Shown here: in pieces, positions 1-8,569 of the stretch
How positions within the stretch are numbered: the first letter of the stretch is position 1
How the letters are laid out: each line of letters starts with the position of its first letter
Program-made: the position numbers and the translations under genes
The notes under the pieces: generated by a model
Told to the model about the DNA's origin: nothing
What the model saw: only the letters and a program-made list of their open reading frames with translations
Databases searched by the model: none
Assembly (NCBI GenBank): GCA_024653325.1
Contig: JANLFX010000015.1
Span: 1-48,804, forward strand
Origin: Anaerolineae bacterium
Lineage (GTDB): Bacteria; Chloroflexota; Anaerolineae; JACIWR01
Reading direction: 5' to 3'
Length of the DNA stretch: 48,804 bases

Positions 1-69
1 CAGCAGCGGTCGGCCGCTACGGGACAAACCTGCCCCGAAACTGAAACGCACCCCTCCATACCATCGGCT

Positions 70-98
70 TTGACATATCGCCAATAATGGTTTACAAT
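70..98 (+). promoter_or_regulatory. Sigma70-type promoter of the EF-G-like gene
   Basis: TTGACA at 70-75 and TACAAT at 93-98 are separated by exactly 17 bp, close to the consensus housekeeping promoter. The predicted start of transcription is near 105, giving a leader of about 85 nt before the coding start at 189. Seen directly by eye; no transcript data. Confidence 0.7.
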
Positions 99-188
99 AT
101 AGATTATGTGCCGTAAAACGTATACGCATCGGTAGCAGGAATGCACCACAGGTGCTCATAATTTTTTCTTGGAGGAGGATTACACTTC

Positions 189-2264
189 ATGAGGGAATAC
201 AAGACTGATCAGTTGCGTAATGTGGCCTTGTTATCTCACGGACATGCAGGCAAGACCTCTTTAGCGGAGGCAATGCTATTCGATACGGGAGCAACCAGCC
301 GCCTGGGAAGGGTGGATGACGGCAGTACTGTAGCGGATTTCGACGAGGAAGAAATTCGGCGCAAAATGTCGCTGAGCACGGCAGTGATTCCTTGCGAATG
401 GAAGGGCTGTAAGCTGAATGTGCTGGATACACCTGGCTATATGGATTTCATCGGCGAGGTCAAGGGTGCGATTCGCGTCGTCGAAAGTGTGATTATAATT
501 CTGGACGCGGTGGGAGGCGTGGAAGTTGGTACGGAGCTGGTCTGGGGTTATGCAGATGAGCGTAGCCTGCCGCGCTTGGTGTTCATCAATAAGATGGACC
601 GCGAAAATGCTAATTTCGAGCGGGTACTCCAGAACTTGAGCGAGAGATTCGCGGCGAGGTTCATCCCTATTCAGCTACCCATCGGTAAAGAAAGCGGTTT
701 CCAGGGTGTGGTTGATCTGGTTGGTATGCGAGCTTACCTGGGATCCGAGGGCAAGCAGGGTGACATTCCTGCCGGGGTCGAGGGGGCGATTGACGATTAC
801 CGTTTGCAGCTTATTGAGGCGGCAGCGGAGGGAGACGATGCGCTCATCGAGAAGTACTTTGATCAGGGGGAGCTTACCGCTGAGGAAATACAGCGCGGGC
901 TGAAGGCTGGCGTGGCGAGCCGAACCATCGTACCGGTGCTGTGCGGTTCGGCGACACAGAATATCGGCATTCAGGCACTGCTGGATGCTGTAGCCCTTTA
1001 CCTGCCCTCGCCGTTAGAGTCCCAGCCTGAGGTGGCTAAGAACCCAGCTACCGGCGAGGAGTTTCCTCTGGAAGTTAATGAGACGGGCCCCCTGGCTGCT
1101 TTGGTGTGGAAAACAATGGCCGATCCCTATGTTGGCAAGCTGACTTACTTCCGGGTATATAGTGGTGCACTGGTATCTGATTCGCGGGTTTTCAATGCGC
1201 GCAGTGGCGAGGAAGAGCGGGTAGGACAGGTTTATTATCCCCGGGGCAAGGAACAGATTCCGGCGAGCAAGATACTCGCTGGCGACATTGGAGCAGTCGC
1301 CAAGTTATCCGGTGTCTCCACTGGTGACACACTGTGCGACAAAGGCCAGCCCATTCTGCTGGCTGGGCCCCAGTTTCCAAAGCCCGTTTTCGACGTGGCC
1401 ATCAGCCCCAAAACTAAGGCTGACTCGGCCAAGTTGGGTGCTACTCTTACCCGCTTGTGTGAAGAGGATCCGACCCTGCACTGGCGCCAGGAGCCCAGTA
1501 CGCGCCAGGTTATCCTTTCCGGGATGGGCGAGTCCCATGTGGACATCGCCGTGCGCCGGTTGGAAAGCAAATTCGGTGTAGGTGTTGAGACTTCGGTTCC
1601 GAAAGTGCCTTATCGGGAAACGGTCACTAAGACGGCTGTTGCCCAGTACCGGCATAAGAAACAGACAGGTGGGGCAGGTCAATTTGCTGAAGTGCACGTA
1701 CGGCTCGAGCCATTGCCCAGAGATGGCGGTTTCGAGTACGTTTGGGAGGTCTTTGGCGGGGCCATTTCCAGTTCGTTTATGCCCTCCATCGAGAAGGGTG
1801 TCAGGCAGGTGATGGAACAGGGCGTCATTGCTGGCTATCCCGTGGTGGATGTTAAATTGGCCGTCATAGATGGCAAGGAACATCCCGTTGACTCCAAAGA
1901 CATTGCTTTCCAAATCGCCGGTCGTGAGGTATTTAAACTGGCCGTGGAAAAAGCCGGGCCTGTGCTTTTGGAACCCATTATGAACCTGGTCATTACCGTG
2001 CCTGAGCAATACATGGGTGACGTGTTAGGCGATCTGAATACCAAACGAGCACGGGTACAGGGTATGGATCGGCAACGAGGCTGGAGCGTGGTTACCGCTC
2101 AGGTTCCTCTGGCCGAGATTCAGCGTTATGCTACCGACCTACGTTCTATTACCCAAGGGCGCGGGTATTTCACCATGACGCTTTCGCACTACGAGGAGGT
2201 ACCGGCCCATCTCGCCCAGAACATCATCGAGGCCGCTAAGCGTGAGCGCGAGGCGGAAAAATAG
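189..2264 (+). CDS. EF-G-like translational GTPase (EF-G II type)
   Basis: A 691-residue protein with the full EF-G layout: GTP-binding domain, beta-barrel domain II, and C-terminal domains III-V. G1 is HGHAGKTS (residues 17-24), G3 is DTPG (80-83), G4 is NKMD (134-137). The residue after DTPG is Tyr, where canonical EF-G carries the His that activates GTP hydrolysis; this Tyr is usual in the divergent EF-G II/FusA2-like group, so the protein is probably a ribosome-associated GTPase other than the housekeeping EF-G. The start is fixed by GGAGGAGG at about 172-179. It has its own promoter and stands apart from any str operon (no rpsL, rpsG or tuf nearby). Function within the family is unsettled. 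Confidence 0.9.
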   Translation: MREYKTDQLRNVALLSHGHAGKTSLAEAMLFDTGATSRLGRVDDGSTVADFDEEEIRRKMSLSTAVIPCEWKGCKLNVLDTPGYMDFIGEVKGAIRVVESVIIILDAVGGVEVGTELVWGYADERSLPRLVFINKMDRENANFERVLQNLSERFAARFIPIQLPIGKESGFQGVVDLVGMRAYLGSEGKQGDIPAGVEGAIDDYRLQLIEAAAEGDDALIEKYFDQGELTAEEIQRGLKAGVASRTIVPVLCGSATQNIGIQALLDAVALYLPSPLESQPEVAKNPATGEEFPLEVNETGPLAALVWKTMADPYVGKLTYFRVYSGALVSDSRVFNARSGEEERVGQVYYPRGKEQIPASKILAGDIGAVAKLSGVSTGDTLCDKGQPILLAGPQFPKPVFDVAISPKTKADSAKLGATLTRLCEEDPTLHWRQEPSTRQVILSGMGESHVDIAVRRLESKFGVGVETSVPKVPYRETVTKTAVAQYRHKKQTGGAGQFAEVHVRLEPLPRDGGFEYVWEVFGGAISSSFMPSIEKGVRQVMEQGVIAGYPVVDVKLAVIDGKEHPVDSKDIAFQIAGREVFKLAVEKAGPVLLEPIMNLVITVPEQYMGDVLGDLNTKRARVQGMDRQRGWSVVTAQVPLAEIQRYATDLRSITQGRGYFTMTLSHYEEVPAHLAQNIIEAAKREREAEK

Positions 2265-2317
2265 AGCAGCCGCGCTGTTTGCCGAGGGTTTCCTTTGCGC
2301 AGGTGAAGAAAGCCCGG

Positions 2318-2471
2318 CATATGCGTCAACTTAAGCGACTCAAGTCGTACCTTAGAGGCCTGCGGCCGGGCGTTCACCTGCGTGGACGCCTCCGTCCGCA
2401 TAGGCGGACGGCCAGCCGAAGGCTCTTCAGGCGCGATTTCTAATCGCCGGCCCCTTAGGTTGACGCATATG
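2318..2471. repeat. 154-bp inverted-repeat element with internal hairpins
   Basis: Arms CATATGCGTCAACTTAAG (2318-2335) and CTTAGGTTGACGCATATG (2454-2471) are inverted with one mismatch. Between them lie a CGACTCAAGTCG palindrome (2336-2347), a hairpin of CCGTCCGC against GCGGACGG (about 2392-2412) and a small hairpin around GCGATT/AATCGC near 2433-2447. The element fills most of the 280-bp gap between the EF-G-like gene and the response regulator. It encodes nothing recognisable; it may be a small non-autonomous element or a composite of dispersed palindromes. Confidence 0.6.
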
Positions 2472-2544
2472 AGGAAGCCCGGTCAGATGCTTGCCGGTTA
2501 CTTGTCCAGCCGCTGGATAGCCGAATATAAGGGGGTGGTCTGGC

Positions 2545-2967
2545 ATGGGAAACAAAGCACGAATCCTGATCGTGGACGATGAACCCGGTATGTGTGAGTT
2601 CCTCGAATACCTGCTTGAAGGTGAGGGTTACGAAGTCAGCACTGCCCTCAGTGGGGCGGAGGGCCTGCTTCGGTTGGAGGAGAATGGCTTCGCGCTGGTG
2701 TTGGCCGATATTAAGATGCCGGGTATGGACGGGATCGAATTGTTGCGTCGCGTGCGCGAGCTGGACAAAAATGTCGTTTTCGTGGTGATGACGGCTTACG
2801 CCTCCATGGAAACAGCCATCAAGGCTATCAAGTATGGCGCCTACGATTATCTGGGCAAACCTTTCGAGGATACGGACAAGATTCTGGCTGTGATCGAGCG
2901 GGGCGTGGCCCGCTACCAGGAGCTGGCTGCCGAGGAGCGCCTCGTTTCCAAAGGTGCACAGTCTTGA
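2545..2967 (+). CDS. Stand-alone receiver-domain response regulator
   Basis: A 140-residue CheY-like protein. The acidic pair is D11-D12, the phospho-acceptor is D55 in ADIKMPGMDG, the switch threonine is T83 in VMTAY, and the conserved lysine is K105 in GKPF. There is no output domain: after the receiver fold only about 25 residues of helix remain. It would relay phosphate or a binding signal by protein contact. No histidine kinase is encoded nearby, so its partner is unknown. The start follows GGGGGTGG at about 2530-2537. A strong palindrome follows 3 bp after the stop codon. Confidence 0.9.
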   Translation: MGNKARILIVDDEPGMCEFLEYLLEGEGYEVSTALSGAEGLLRLEENGFALVLADIKMPGMDGIELLRRVRELDKNVVFVVMTAYASMETAIKAIKYGAYDYLGKPFEDTDKILAVIERGVARYQELAAEERLVSKGAQS

Positions 2968-2970
2968 ATA

Positions 2971-3002
2971 ACCCTCCCGCAGGTTCGAACCTGCGGGAGG
3001 GT
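2971..3002. terminator. 32-nt perfect palindrome after the response regulator
   Basis: ACCCTCCCGCAGGTTC (2971-2986) is followed directly by its exact reverse complement (2987-3002). It begins 3 bp after the stop codon of the response regulator and ends 19 bp before the next start. There is no T-run, so it may be a transcription/mRNA-end signal or a dispersed repeat rather than a classical terminator. A half copy occurs at 48248-48266. Confidence 0.65.
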
Positions 3003-3021
3003 GTGCATTGGGAGGTAGCCG

Positions 3022-3213
3022 GTGGTCAAATTGGTGTATCGTCAGCAAGAATGGGAAGTGAAGCCGGGAATGACGGTACGAGATGCTATCTTGAAAACCG
3101 GACTGAAACCTTATGCGGTGCTTCCCGTGCGCGATGGTAAATTGATCAACGAGGAAACCATCTTGCGCGATGGTGATGAGATAAAACTGGTGGCCGTGGT
3201 ATCGGGTGGATGA
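3022..3213 (+). CDS. ttuB: Ubiquitin-like sulfur carrier (TtuB/MoaD/ThiS type)
   Basis: A 63-residue beta-grasp protein ending in a bare Gly-Gly (…VVSGG), the C-terminus that is adenylated and turned into a thiocarboxylate in ThiS, MoaD and TtuB. It starts with GTG at 3022 after GGGAGGT (3010-3015 region). The next gene, 19 bp downstream, encodes a TtuA-type tRNA thiolase; that pairing supports TtuB, the sulfur donor for 2-thioribothymidine at tRNA position 54, over MoaD or ThiS. The gene symbol rests on this context. The activating E1-like enzyme (TtuC) is not in the window. Confidence 0.8.
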   Translation: MVKLVYRQQEWEVKPGMTVRDAILKTGLKPYAVLPVRDGKLINEETILRDGDEIKLVAVVSGG

Positions 3214-3232
3214 CCCAGGTTGGGGGTGAATC

Positions 3233-4144
3233 TTGAAATGTCGTAAGTGTGGCCGCCCAGCCGTGATCAACATGCGTCAGCACAAGCTGGCCCTTTGCGA
3301 GGAGCATTTCCTGGAGTGGGTTCTGGAACAAACGCGGCGGGCCATTGACAGGTATCATATGTTCGCCCCTGATGATAAAGTCCTGGTCGCTGTGTCCGGT
3401 GGTAAGGATAGCTTGTCCTTGTGGGATGTTCTCCTGCGCCTGGGTTACCGGGCGGAGGGGTTGTACATCAAACTGGGGGTTGAGGAAGGAGCGTATTCGG
3501 ACAAGTCGTTGGGCTATGTGGAGCGTTTCGCCGCGGAGCGGGGAGGAGTGCACTTTCAGGTGGTGGATGTAAAGGTTACCTATGGGATGAGTGTGCTGGA
3601 AGTCGCCCGCGCCAGACACCGCGGGCACAAGGCTTGCTCAGTATGTGGCCTGATCAAGCGGCACATCATGAACCGGGTGGCCTACGAGGGGGGATACTCC
3701 TGTATCGCCACTGGCCACAACCTGGATGACGAGGTGGCGGTGCTTATGCAGAACACCCTGCGCTGGCAGGTTGGTTATCTGGCCCGGCAATCTCCGGTAT
3801 TACCAGCAACGCATCCCAGGCTGGCGCGCAAGGTCAAGCCTTTCGTCCACCTGTACGAGCGGGAAACCGCCGCCTACGCCCTGGTGCGTGGCATTGACTA
3901 TATCTACGATGAGTGTCCCTATGCTGTAGGAGCCACTACCCTTTTCTACAAGGATTTGCTGAATCAGCTTGAGGAGCGTTCGCCAGGGGCTAAATTGAGT
4001 TTTTACCTCAGCTTTTTACGGGCCAGGGAACAGGGCCTTACCTTCACCGAACAGACCAGACTTGAGTTACACGATTGTCCACGGTGTGGACAGCCGACTA
4101 CGGCGCCGGGCCTGTGTGCTTTCTGCCGCCTGTGGGAAAATTAG
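3233..4144 (+). CDS. ttuA: TtuA/Ncs6-family tRNA 2-thiolation enzyme
   Basis: A 303-residue PP-loop ATPase (SGGKDS at 55-60) that activates a tRNA uridine C2 oxygen by adenylation and replaces it with sulfur. It has the TtuA layout: an N-terminal zinc site (C3, C6, C22, H25), the three iron-sulfur cysteines C135-x-x-C138 and C228, and a C-terminal zinc ribbon (C282, C285, C295, C298). Start is TTG at 3233 after a GGGGGTGA ribosome site; this places MKCRKC at the N-terminus so that the first zinc site is intact. Adjacent to the sulfur carrier. In Thermus this pair makes s2T54, which stabilises tRNA at high temperature, hence a hint of thermophily. Confidence 0.88.
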   Translation: MKCRKCGRPAVINMRQHKLALCEEHFLEWVLEQTRRAIDRYHMFAPDDKVLVAVSGGKDSLSLWDVLLRLGYRAEGLYIKLGVEEGAYSDKSLGYVERFAAERGGVHFQVVDVKVTYGMSVLEVARARHRGHKACSVCGLIKRHIMNRVAYEGGYSCIATGHNLDDEVAVLMQNTLRWQVGYLARQSPVLPATHPRLARKVKPFVHLYERETAAYALVRGIDYIYDECPYAVGATTLFYKDLLNQLEERSPGAKLSFYLSFLRAREQGLTFTEQTRLELHDCPRCGQPTTAPGLCAFCRLWEN

Positions 4145-4213
4145 CCTGAGGCCTTGCGAAGTTGCAAACCTTTGCAAGGCTTCGTTTCAAATTTAAGGAT
4201 GAAGGAGGCGACT

Positions 4214-5959
4214 ATGGCCGAGATCATGGGTGCTGAATTGCTGGTCAAATGTCTGATCAAAGAAGGGGTGCGCTACGTGTTCGGTGTGCCCGGCGATCAG
4301 TGCAATCCGATCACCGATGCCATCTATCGTTTTGGGAAAGACGCCGGACTGGAGTTTGTGATGACCCGCCACGAGCAGGCGGCAGCGCACATGGCCGATG
4401 CCTGGGCCCGGGTCACCGGCCGGCCGGGGGTTTGCCTGGGAACGGTGGGCCCCGGCGTGGCCGATTTGGTGCCCGGCGTTTATCCCGCCTATGCCGACTC
4501 TATCCCCATAGTCGTGCTGGGCGCGCAGAATCAGACCTGGCGTTGCTATCCGGAGCACGGCTCGATGCAGGCCCTGGACCAGATACCTCTGATGACCCCC
4601 GTCACCAAGTGGCGGGCGATGGTGAACTGCGGACGGCGCATCCCGCACCTGGTACAATGGGCTTTCCGCGCTGCTTTGTCCGGTCGCCCTGGCCCAGTCT
4701 ACCTGGACCTGCCCTCAGATGTATTGTGCGAACTGGTGGATGAGGACGAATATCCCCCGCTTTTACCTTATCATTACCGTGCGCTTCAACCCGCGGCCGG
4801 TGATCCCGAGTTAATCGCCCAGGCGGCGGACATGCTGGCCAATGCCGACCGTCCTTTGCTCCACGCGGGGGGTGGCGTGCTTCGTTCCGCTGCCTGGCAG
4901 GAGTTCATTGAACTGGCCGAGTACCTGGGCGCGGCTATGACCACCAGCCTGGGGGCCCGGGGCGTCGTGCCGGAAGACCATCCTCTGTGCCTGATCCCCA
5001 GCAGCTATGGAGCACTGGGGGCGCAGGCCGCCGCTGATGTGGTGCTCCTGGTCGGGGGCCGGCTGGGCGATTTGGACTTTTGGGGTCGGCCCCCAGCCTG
5101 GGGTGAGTACGGTCAGCAGAAATGGATTCAGATTGACATCAGTGGGGAGAGCATTGGCCTGAATCGCCCGGTGGACCTGGGGATCGTCGGCGACGCCAAA
5201 GCCTGCCTGCGTGCCTTGCTGTCCGCGGTGAAAGAGCGGACGCCTCGCCGCCAGGAGTGGGCAGAGATAACCGATGCCCGCGAAGCGATGGAGGGCTGGT
5301 TGAGTGGCTATCGGGAACTGGGCCAATGCGACGATGTGCCTATCCATCCCCTACGTCTGATGCAGGAGGTCCGCTCTTTCTTCCCTCGTAATGCTATTGT
5401 CAGCGTGGATGGCGGCAATACAGCGGTGTGGGCTTTCTACTTGAACCGTATCTACGAACCGCGCACGTTCCTCTGGCCCGCCGACTCCGGTCACCTGGGC
5501 ACCGGTGTACCCTACGCTATCGCTGGAAAGCTGGCTGCCAAAGCCCTGGGGCACCCCGATACCCCTGTGTATTGCATCACTGGCGATGGCTCCTTTGGCT
5601 TCAATGGCATCGAATTGGAGACCGCCCGCCGCATGAATGCGCCCATTGTGATCATCATCGCCAACGACAGCGCCTGGGGGATGATCAAGGGTGGACAGAA
5701 GCTGGTGTACAACGAAAGATATACCGGCGTGGACCTGTCTCCGGTGCGGTATGACCTTTTCGCCCAGGCATTGGGCTGCTATGGTGAGCGGGTTACCGAA
5801 CCAGACCAGATCAGGCCCGCCTTGCAACGGGCAGTGGATTCCGGCTTGCCTGCCGTGCTCGACGTGGTTGTGGACTCGGAGATTAACCTCGTCCCTCCCG
5901 ACCTGGAGATTCTGGACGGGCTGTGGATGGAGGGCTGTGAGATTCAGCCGCGTTGCTAA
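4214..5959 (+). CDS. Thiamine-diphosphate-dependent enzyme, acetolactate synthase-like
   Basis: A 581-residue three-domain ThDP enzyme. The N-terminal pyrimidine-binding domain carries the activating glutamate (E54 in TRHEQAAAH), a central Rossmann-like domain follows, and the C-terminal domain has the metal/diphosphate motif GDG (457-459) ending in N484-D485, a variant of the usual NN. The start chosen is ATG 4214, preceded by AGGAGG (4203-4208); an in-frame upstream ATG at 4154 lacks a ribosome site. Family members include acetolactate synthase, benzoylformate and oxalyl-CoA decarboxylases; substrate cannot be set from sequence alone. No small regulatory subunit (IlvN) is nearby, which argues against a biosynthetic acetohydroxyacid synthase. 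The neighbours are an SRPBCC protein and dehydrogenases. Confidence 0.82.
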   Translation: MAEIMGAELLVKCLIKEGVRYVFGVPGDQCNPITDAIYRFGKDAGLEFVMTRHEQAAAHMADAWARVTGRPGVCLGTVGPGVADLVPGVYPAYADSIPIVVLGAQNQTWRCYPEHGSMQALDQIPLMTPVTKWRAMVNCGRRIPHLVQWAFRAALSGRPGPVYLDLPSDVLCELVDEDEYPPLLPYHYRALQPAAGDPELIAQAADMLANADRPLLHAGGGVLRSAAWQEFIELAEYLGAAMTTSLGARGVVPEDHPLCLIPSSYGALGAQAAADVVLLVGGRLGDLDFWGRPPAWGEYGQQKWIQIDISGESIGLNRPVDLGIVGDAKACLRALLSAVKERTPRRQEWAEITDAREAMEGWLSGYRELGQCDDVPIHPLRLMQEVRSFFPRNAIVSVDGGNTAVWAFYLNRIYEPRTFLWPADSGHLGTGVPYAIAGKLAAKALGHPDTPVYCITGDGSFGFNGIELETARRMNAPIVIIIANDSAWGMIKGGQKLVYNERYTGVDLSPVRYDLFAQALGCYGERVTEPDQIRPALQRAVDSGLPAVLDVVVDSEINLVPPDLEILDGLWMEGCEIQPRC

Positions 5960-6004
5960 ATAGCTTTTTACTCAACATTTCAAACGAAAATGGGGGGATG
6001 AAAA

Positions 6005-6451
6005 ATGGCTCACATCAAAAGAGAGGTTTTCATTCAAAAGCCACCGGAAGCTGTTTACGCTATAGCCCGCGATCCCAACCGGTGGTCCACCTGGTTTGCC
6101 AACCTCTCCGGCCCGGAGAGACTGGAGGGTGATGGCAGCGCGGGCACCGTGGGCCACTACACTTATAAGATGGCCGGGGTGCCCATGTCGGTCAAAGTCA
6201 CGGTGCTGGAAGACGTTGCCTCACCGGCGGGTTGCCGGTGGCTGGGAAGGGTGGAAGGAGCCGTTACAGCGGAGCAGACTTTCACCTACCTGCCGGAGAA
6301 TGATGGCACGCGGCTGGTGGTGGAGATAGACTACACTGTGCCGGGCGGGGGTCTGGGCAAGCTGGCCGATAAGCTGGTGGTGGAGCGTTTCAACGAGCAA
6401 AGCGCCGATCAGACGCTGCGAGCTCTCAAGCAACTGTGCGAGGGGGTTTAG
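6005..6451 (+). CDS. SRPBCC / polyketide-cyclase-like protein
   Basis: A 148-residue protein with the START/Bet v1-like signature: an N-terminal strand (IKREVFIQKPPEAVYAI) followed by a helix with the typical PxxWxxW-like DPNRWSTWF, and a C-terminal long helix (about 120-146). Such proteins bind hydrophobic ligands or act as cyclases, aromatases or stress proteins. It starts 45 bp after the ThDP enzyme, behind GGGGG, so it is probably in the same transcript. No ligand can be named. Confidence 0.75.
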   Translation: MAHIKREVFIQKPPEAVYAIARDPNRWSTWFANLSGPERLEGDGSAGTVGHYTYKMAGVPMSVKVTVLEDVASPAGCRWLGRVEGAVTAEQTFTYLPENDGTRLVVEIDYTVPGGGLGKLADKLVVERFNEQSADQTLRALKQLCEGV

Positions 6452-6457
6452 TAGTAA

Positions 6458-6469
6458 CGACTTCAGTCG
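6458..6469. repeat. CGACTnnAGTCG palindrome (dispersed family)
   Basis: CGACTTCAGTCG lies 6 bp after the stop of the SRPBCC gene, within GTAGTAACGACTTCAGTCGT and followed by AGCGACTAAAGC. Related copies sit at 2336-2347 (CA centre), 29579-29590 (TT centre) and 29609-29620 (AA centre). Confidence 0.6.
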
Positions 6470-6586
6470 TTCTGAAAGCGACTAAAGCATGCACTGAGCA
6501 CAGCGAAGTGTCGCCATTACGATCACTTTTCGGAGATGCTCCGTTCCCAACCTGCAGAGGCTGACAGCGGCAGGAGACGTTAGATC

Positions 6587-7408
6587 ATGAAAGACGCCGG
6601 TGTACAGTACATCTTTGTGGTCTCCGATGCGACGGGCACCACTGCCGAGATGGTACTTCGTGCGGCCCTCACCCAGTTTGAAGCGGCGACGGTGGAGATT
6701 CAGCGGGTGCCCAACGTGCGCAGTGAGGAACAGGTGCGAGATGTGGTGCAGAGAGCAGCTCAACTGCATGGCCTCATCGTGCATACCCTGGTTTCTGCCG
6801 AATTGCGCCAGGTGATGCTGGAGGAGGGACGGCGTTTCAAGGTGGATACCATTGACTTGATGGGGCCGTTGTTGACCAGACTCACCACCAGCCTGAACAT
6901 TTCGCCGCTGGCTCGCCCTGGCCTCTTCCGCCAGCTCGATGAGGATTACTTCCGCCGGGTGGAAGCCGTTGACTTCACGGTCAAGCACGATGATGGACGC
7001 AATATCGAGACATTGGAGGAAGCGGACATTGTCCTGACCGGCGTGTCGCGCACGTCCAAGACGCCACTCAGCATGTATCTCTCCTTTTACGGCTGGCGGG
7101 TGGCCAATGTGCCCATCGTCCTCGACGTTGAGCCTCCCCGGCAGTTGTTGCAACTCCCGCCGGGGCGTGTGGTGGCGTTGACGATTGACCCAGATCGCCT
7201 TTATGATATACGTTACGCCCGTCTGCAGCGCATTGCCCGGGGATTGCCCGCCGGCTATATTGATCCGGTGACCATCAGGGATGAGATTCGCTATGCCGGT
7301 CGGATTTTTCATGCCCAAGGTTGGCCGGTGGTTGATGTCACTCGCAAATCCCTCGAAGAAATTGCTTCCGAGGTCATCAGTTTAAGCGTACGGAGGAAGA
7401 AGCCATGA
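6587..7408 (+). CDS. Pyruvate,phosphate dikinase / PEP synthase regulatory protein
   Basis: A 273-residue member of the PDRP (DUF299) family, bifunctional kinase/phosphorylases that switch PPDK or PEP synthase off and on by ADP-dependent phosphorylation of an active-site Thr next to the catalytic His. Seen here: the N-terminal SDATGTTAE motif (13-21) and the P-loop-like GVSRTSKTP (152-160), both family hallmarks, over the full usual length. Start ATG 6587 follows AGGAGA. Its last codon overlaps the next start (ATGA, 7405-7408), so the alcohol dehydrogenase is translationally coupled. The target dikinase is not in the window. Confidence 0.9.
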   Translation: MKDAGVQYIFVVSDATGTTAEMVLRAALTQFEAATVEIQRVPNVRSEEQVRDVVQRAAQLHGLIVHTLVSAELRQVMLEEGRRFKVDTIDLMGPLLTRLTTSLNISPLARPGLFRQLDEDYFRRVEAVDFTVKHDDGRNIETLEEADIVLTGVSRTSKTPLSMYLSFYGWRVANVPIVLDVEPPRQLLQLPPGRVVALTIDPDRLYDIRYARLQRIARGLPAGYIDPVTIRDEIRYAGRIFHAQGWPVVDVTRKSLEEIASEVISLSVRRKKP

Positions 7409-8418
7409 AAGCTGCTGTTTTCCAGGGAGTTGGTCAGATCGAGATCGCCGAGTTGCCCATGCCTGAGCCTGAACCTGGCGAAGTGGTGATCAAGGTGCAT
7501 TACTGCGGTATCTGTGGTTCAGACCTGGGTGCCTATGAGACGGGCACTTACGAGACGGGACTGATCATCGGCCACGAATTTGCCGGGGAGATCATCAACA
7601 CCGGGGAAAGGGTGTACGGTCTTGAGGTGGGTGACCTGGTCACAGTGAACAGTATAGTTCCCTGCGGGATGTGCTATTTCTGTGGTCACGGGATGAGCGG
7701 TCAGTGCGAGGACGTGATCCAACCAGGGGTCAGCCACAATGGGGGCATGGCCGAGTACGCGAAGGTGCCGGCCTCGGCCACGTACCGGCTGCCAGCGGGG
7801 GTGACTACCCGTCAGGCGGCTCTTGCTGAACCATTGGGCGGTGCTTTGCACGCGGTGCGCCTGTCCGCGCTCAAGCCTGGCGACCGGGTCCTGGTTATGG
7901 GAGCAGGACCTATCGGCCTGTTGACCCTGCAATGTGCCCGGCTGGCCGGAGCACGGGAGGTCTACGTCACCGAGGTGAGTCCTATACGGGCAGAACTGGC
8001 CGCGCGGCTGGGGGCAACGGCGGTGTTCAATCCGGAGAAAGACAACCCGTTCGTTGCTTTGGATGAGCCCACCGAGGGGTTGGGCCCGGATGTGATCTTC
8101 GTCTGTGCTGGAATCCCTGCCGTCATCGAGGATGCGATCACTCTGATACGCAAGGGCGGCCAGATCATGGTCGTCGGCATAGCCGAGGAGCCGGTGACTG
8201 CCGACTTCATGACCGTGGTCCTGAGCGAGGTGAGCATCAAGGGCTCCTACTCCGGGTATGAAGAGGTACCGCTGGCTTTAGATTTCATCGCTCAGGGCCG
8301 GGTGGATGTAGAGTCGCTGATCTCCCACGAAATCGCCCTGGAAGACGTGGTTGAACAGGGCTTCGAGGTACTGACCCATCCGCCCCACGATGCGGTGAAA
8401 ATTCTGGTCAAGATGTAG
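7405..8418 (+). CDS. Zinc-dependent medium-chain alcohol/polyol dehydrogenase
   Basis: A 337-residue MDR-family dehydrogenase. Catalytic zinc ligands are C37 (CGICGSD), H57 and E58 (GHEFAGE); the structural zinc lobe has C87, C90, C93 and C101. The nucleotide-binding motif GAGPIG lies at about residue 170. It is closest in pattern to the threonine/butanediol/sorbitol dehydrogenase group, which oxidise secondary alcohols with NAD(P). Coupled by a 4-nt overlap to the dikinase regulator. With a ThDP enzyme upstream, a role in acetoin/diol or polyol metabolism is possible but unproven. Confidence 0.85.
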   Translation: MKAAVFQGVGQIEIAELPMPEPEPGEVVIKVHYCGICGSDLGAYETGTYETGLIIGHEFAGEIINTGERVYGLEVGDLVTVNSIVPCGMCYFCGHGMSGQCEDVIQPGVSHNGGMAEYAKVPASATYRLPAGVTTRQAALAEPLGGALHAVRLSALKPGDRVLVMGAGPIGLLTLQCARLAGAREVYVTEVSPIRAELAARLGATAVFNPEKDNPFVALDEPTEGLGPDVIFVCAGIPAVIEDAITLIRKGGQIMVVGIAEEPVTADFMTVVLSEVSIKGSYSGYEEVPLALDFIAQGRVDVESLISHEIALEDVVEQGFEVLTHPPHDAVKILVKM

Positions 8419-8445
8419 GGAATTAAGGCATTTTGTCTCCGAGCT

Positions 8446-8513
8446 CGTGAAACGTGAGGGCGTAAAACGTGAAACGAGATGGCCTCTTCATGGCTCACGT
8501 TTCGCGCTTCACG
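8446..8513. repeat. CGTGAAACGTGA-type repeat tract with hairpin
   Basis: The spacer holds CGTGAAACGTGAG (8446-8458), then CGTAAAACGTGAAACGAG, and the inverse CTCACGTTTCGCGCTTCACG (8494-8513), forming an imperfect hairpin. The same words appear at 21926-21970 and 44268-44309. No gene is visible in this 151-bp gap. Confidence 0.55.
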
Positions 8514-8569
8514 AAAGTGAGATAGTCATTTCTGGATGTGCTTAATTTCAATAAGGAGGAGGCGAAACT

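Noticed and set aside
4154-4213. An upstream start for the ThDP enzyme
   Set aside because: No ribosome site precedes it and the added residues are not part of the family; AGGAGG supports ATG 4214.
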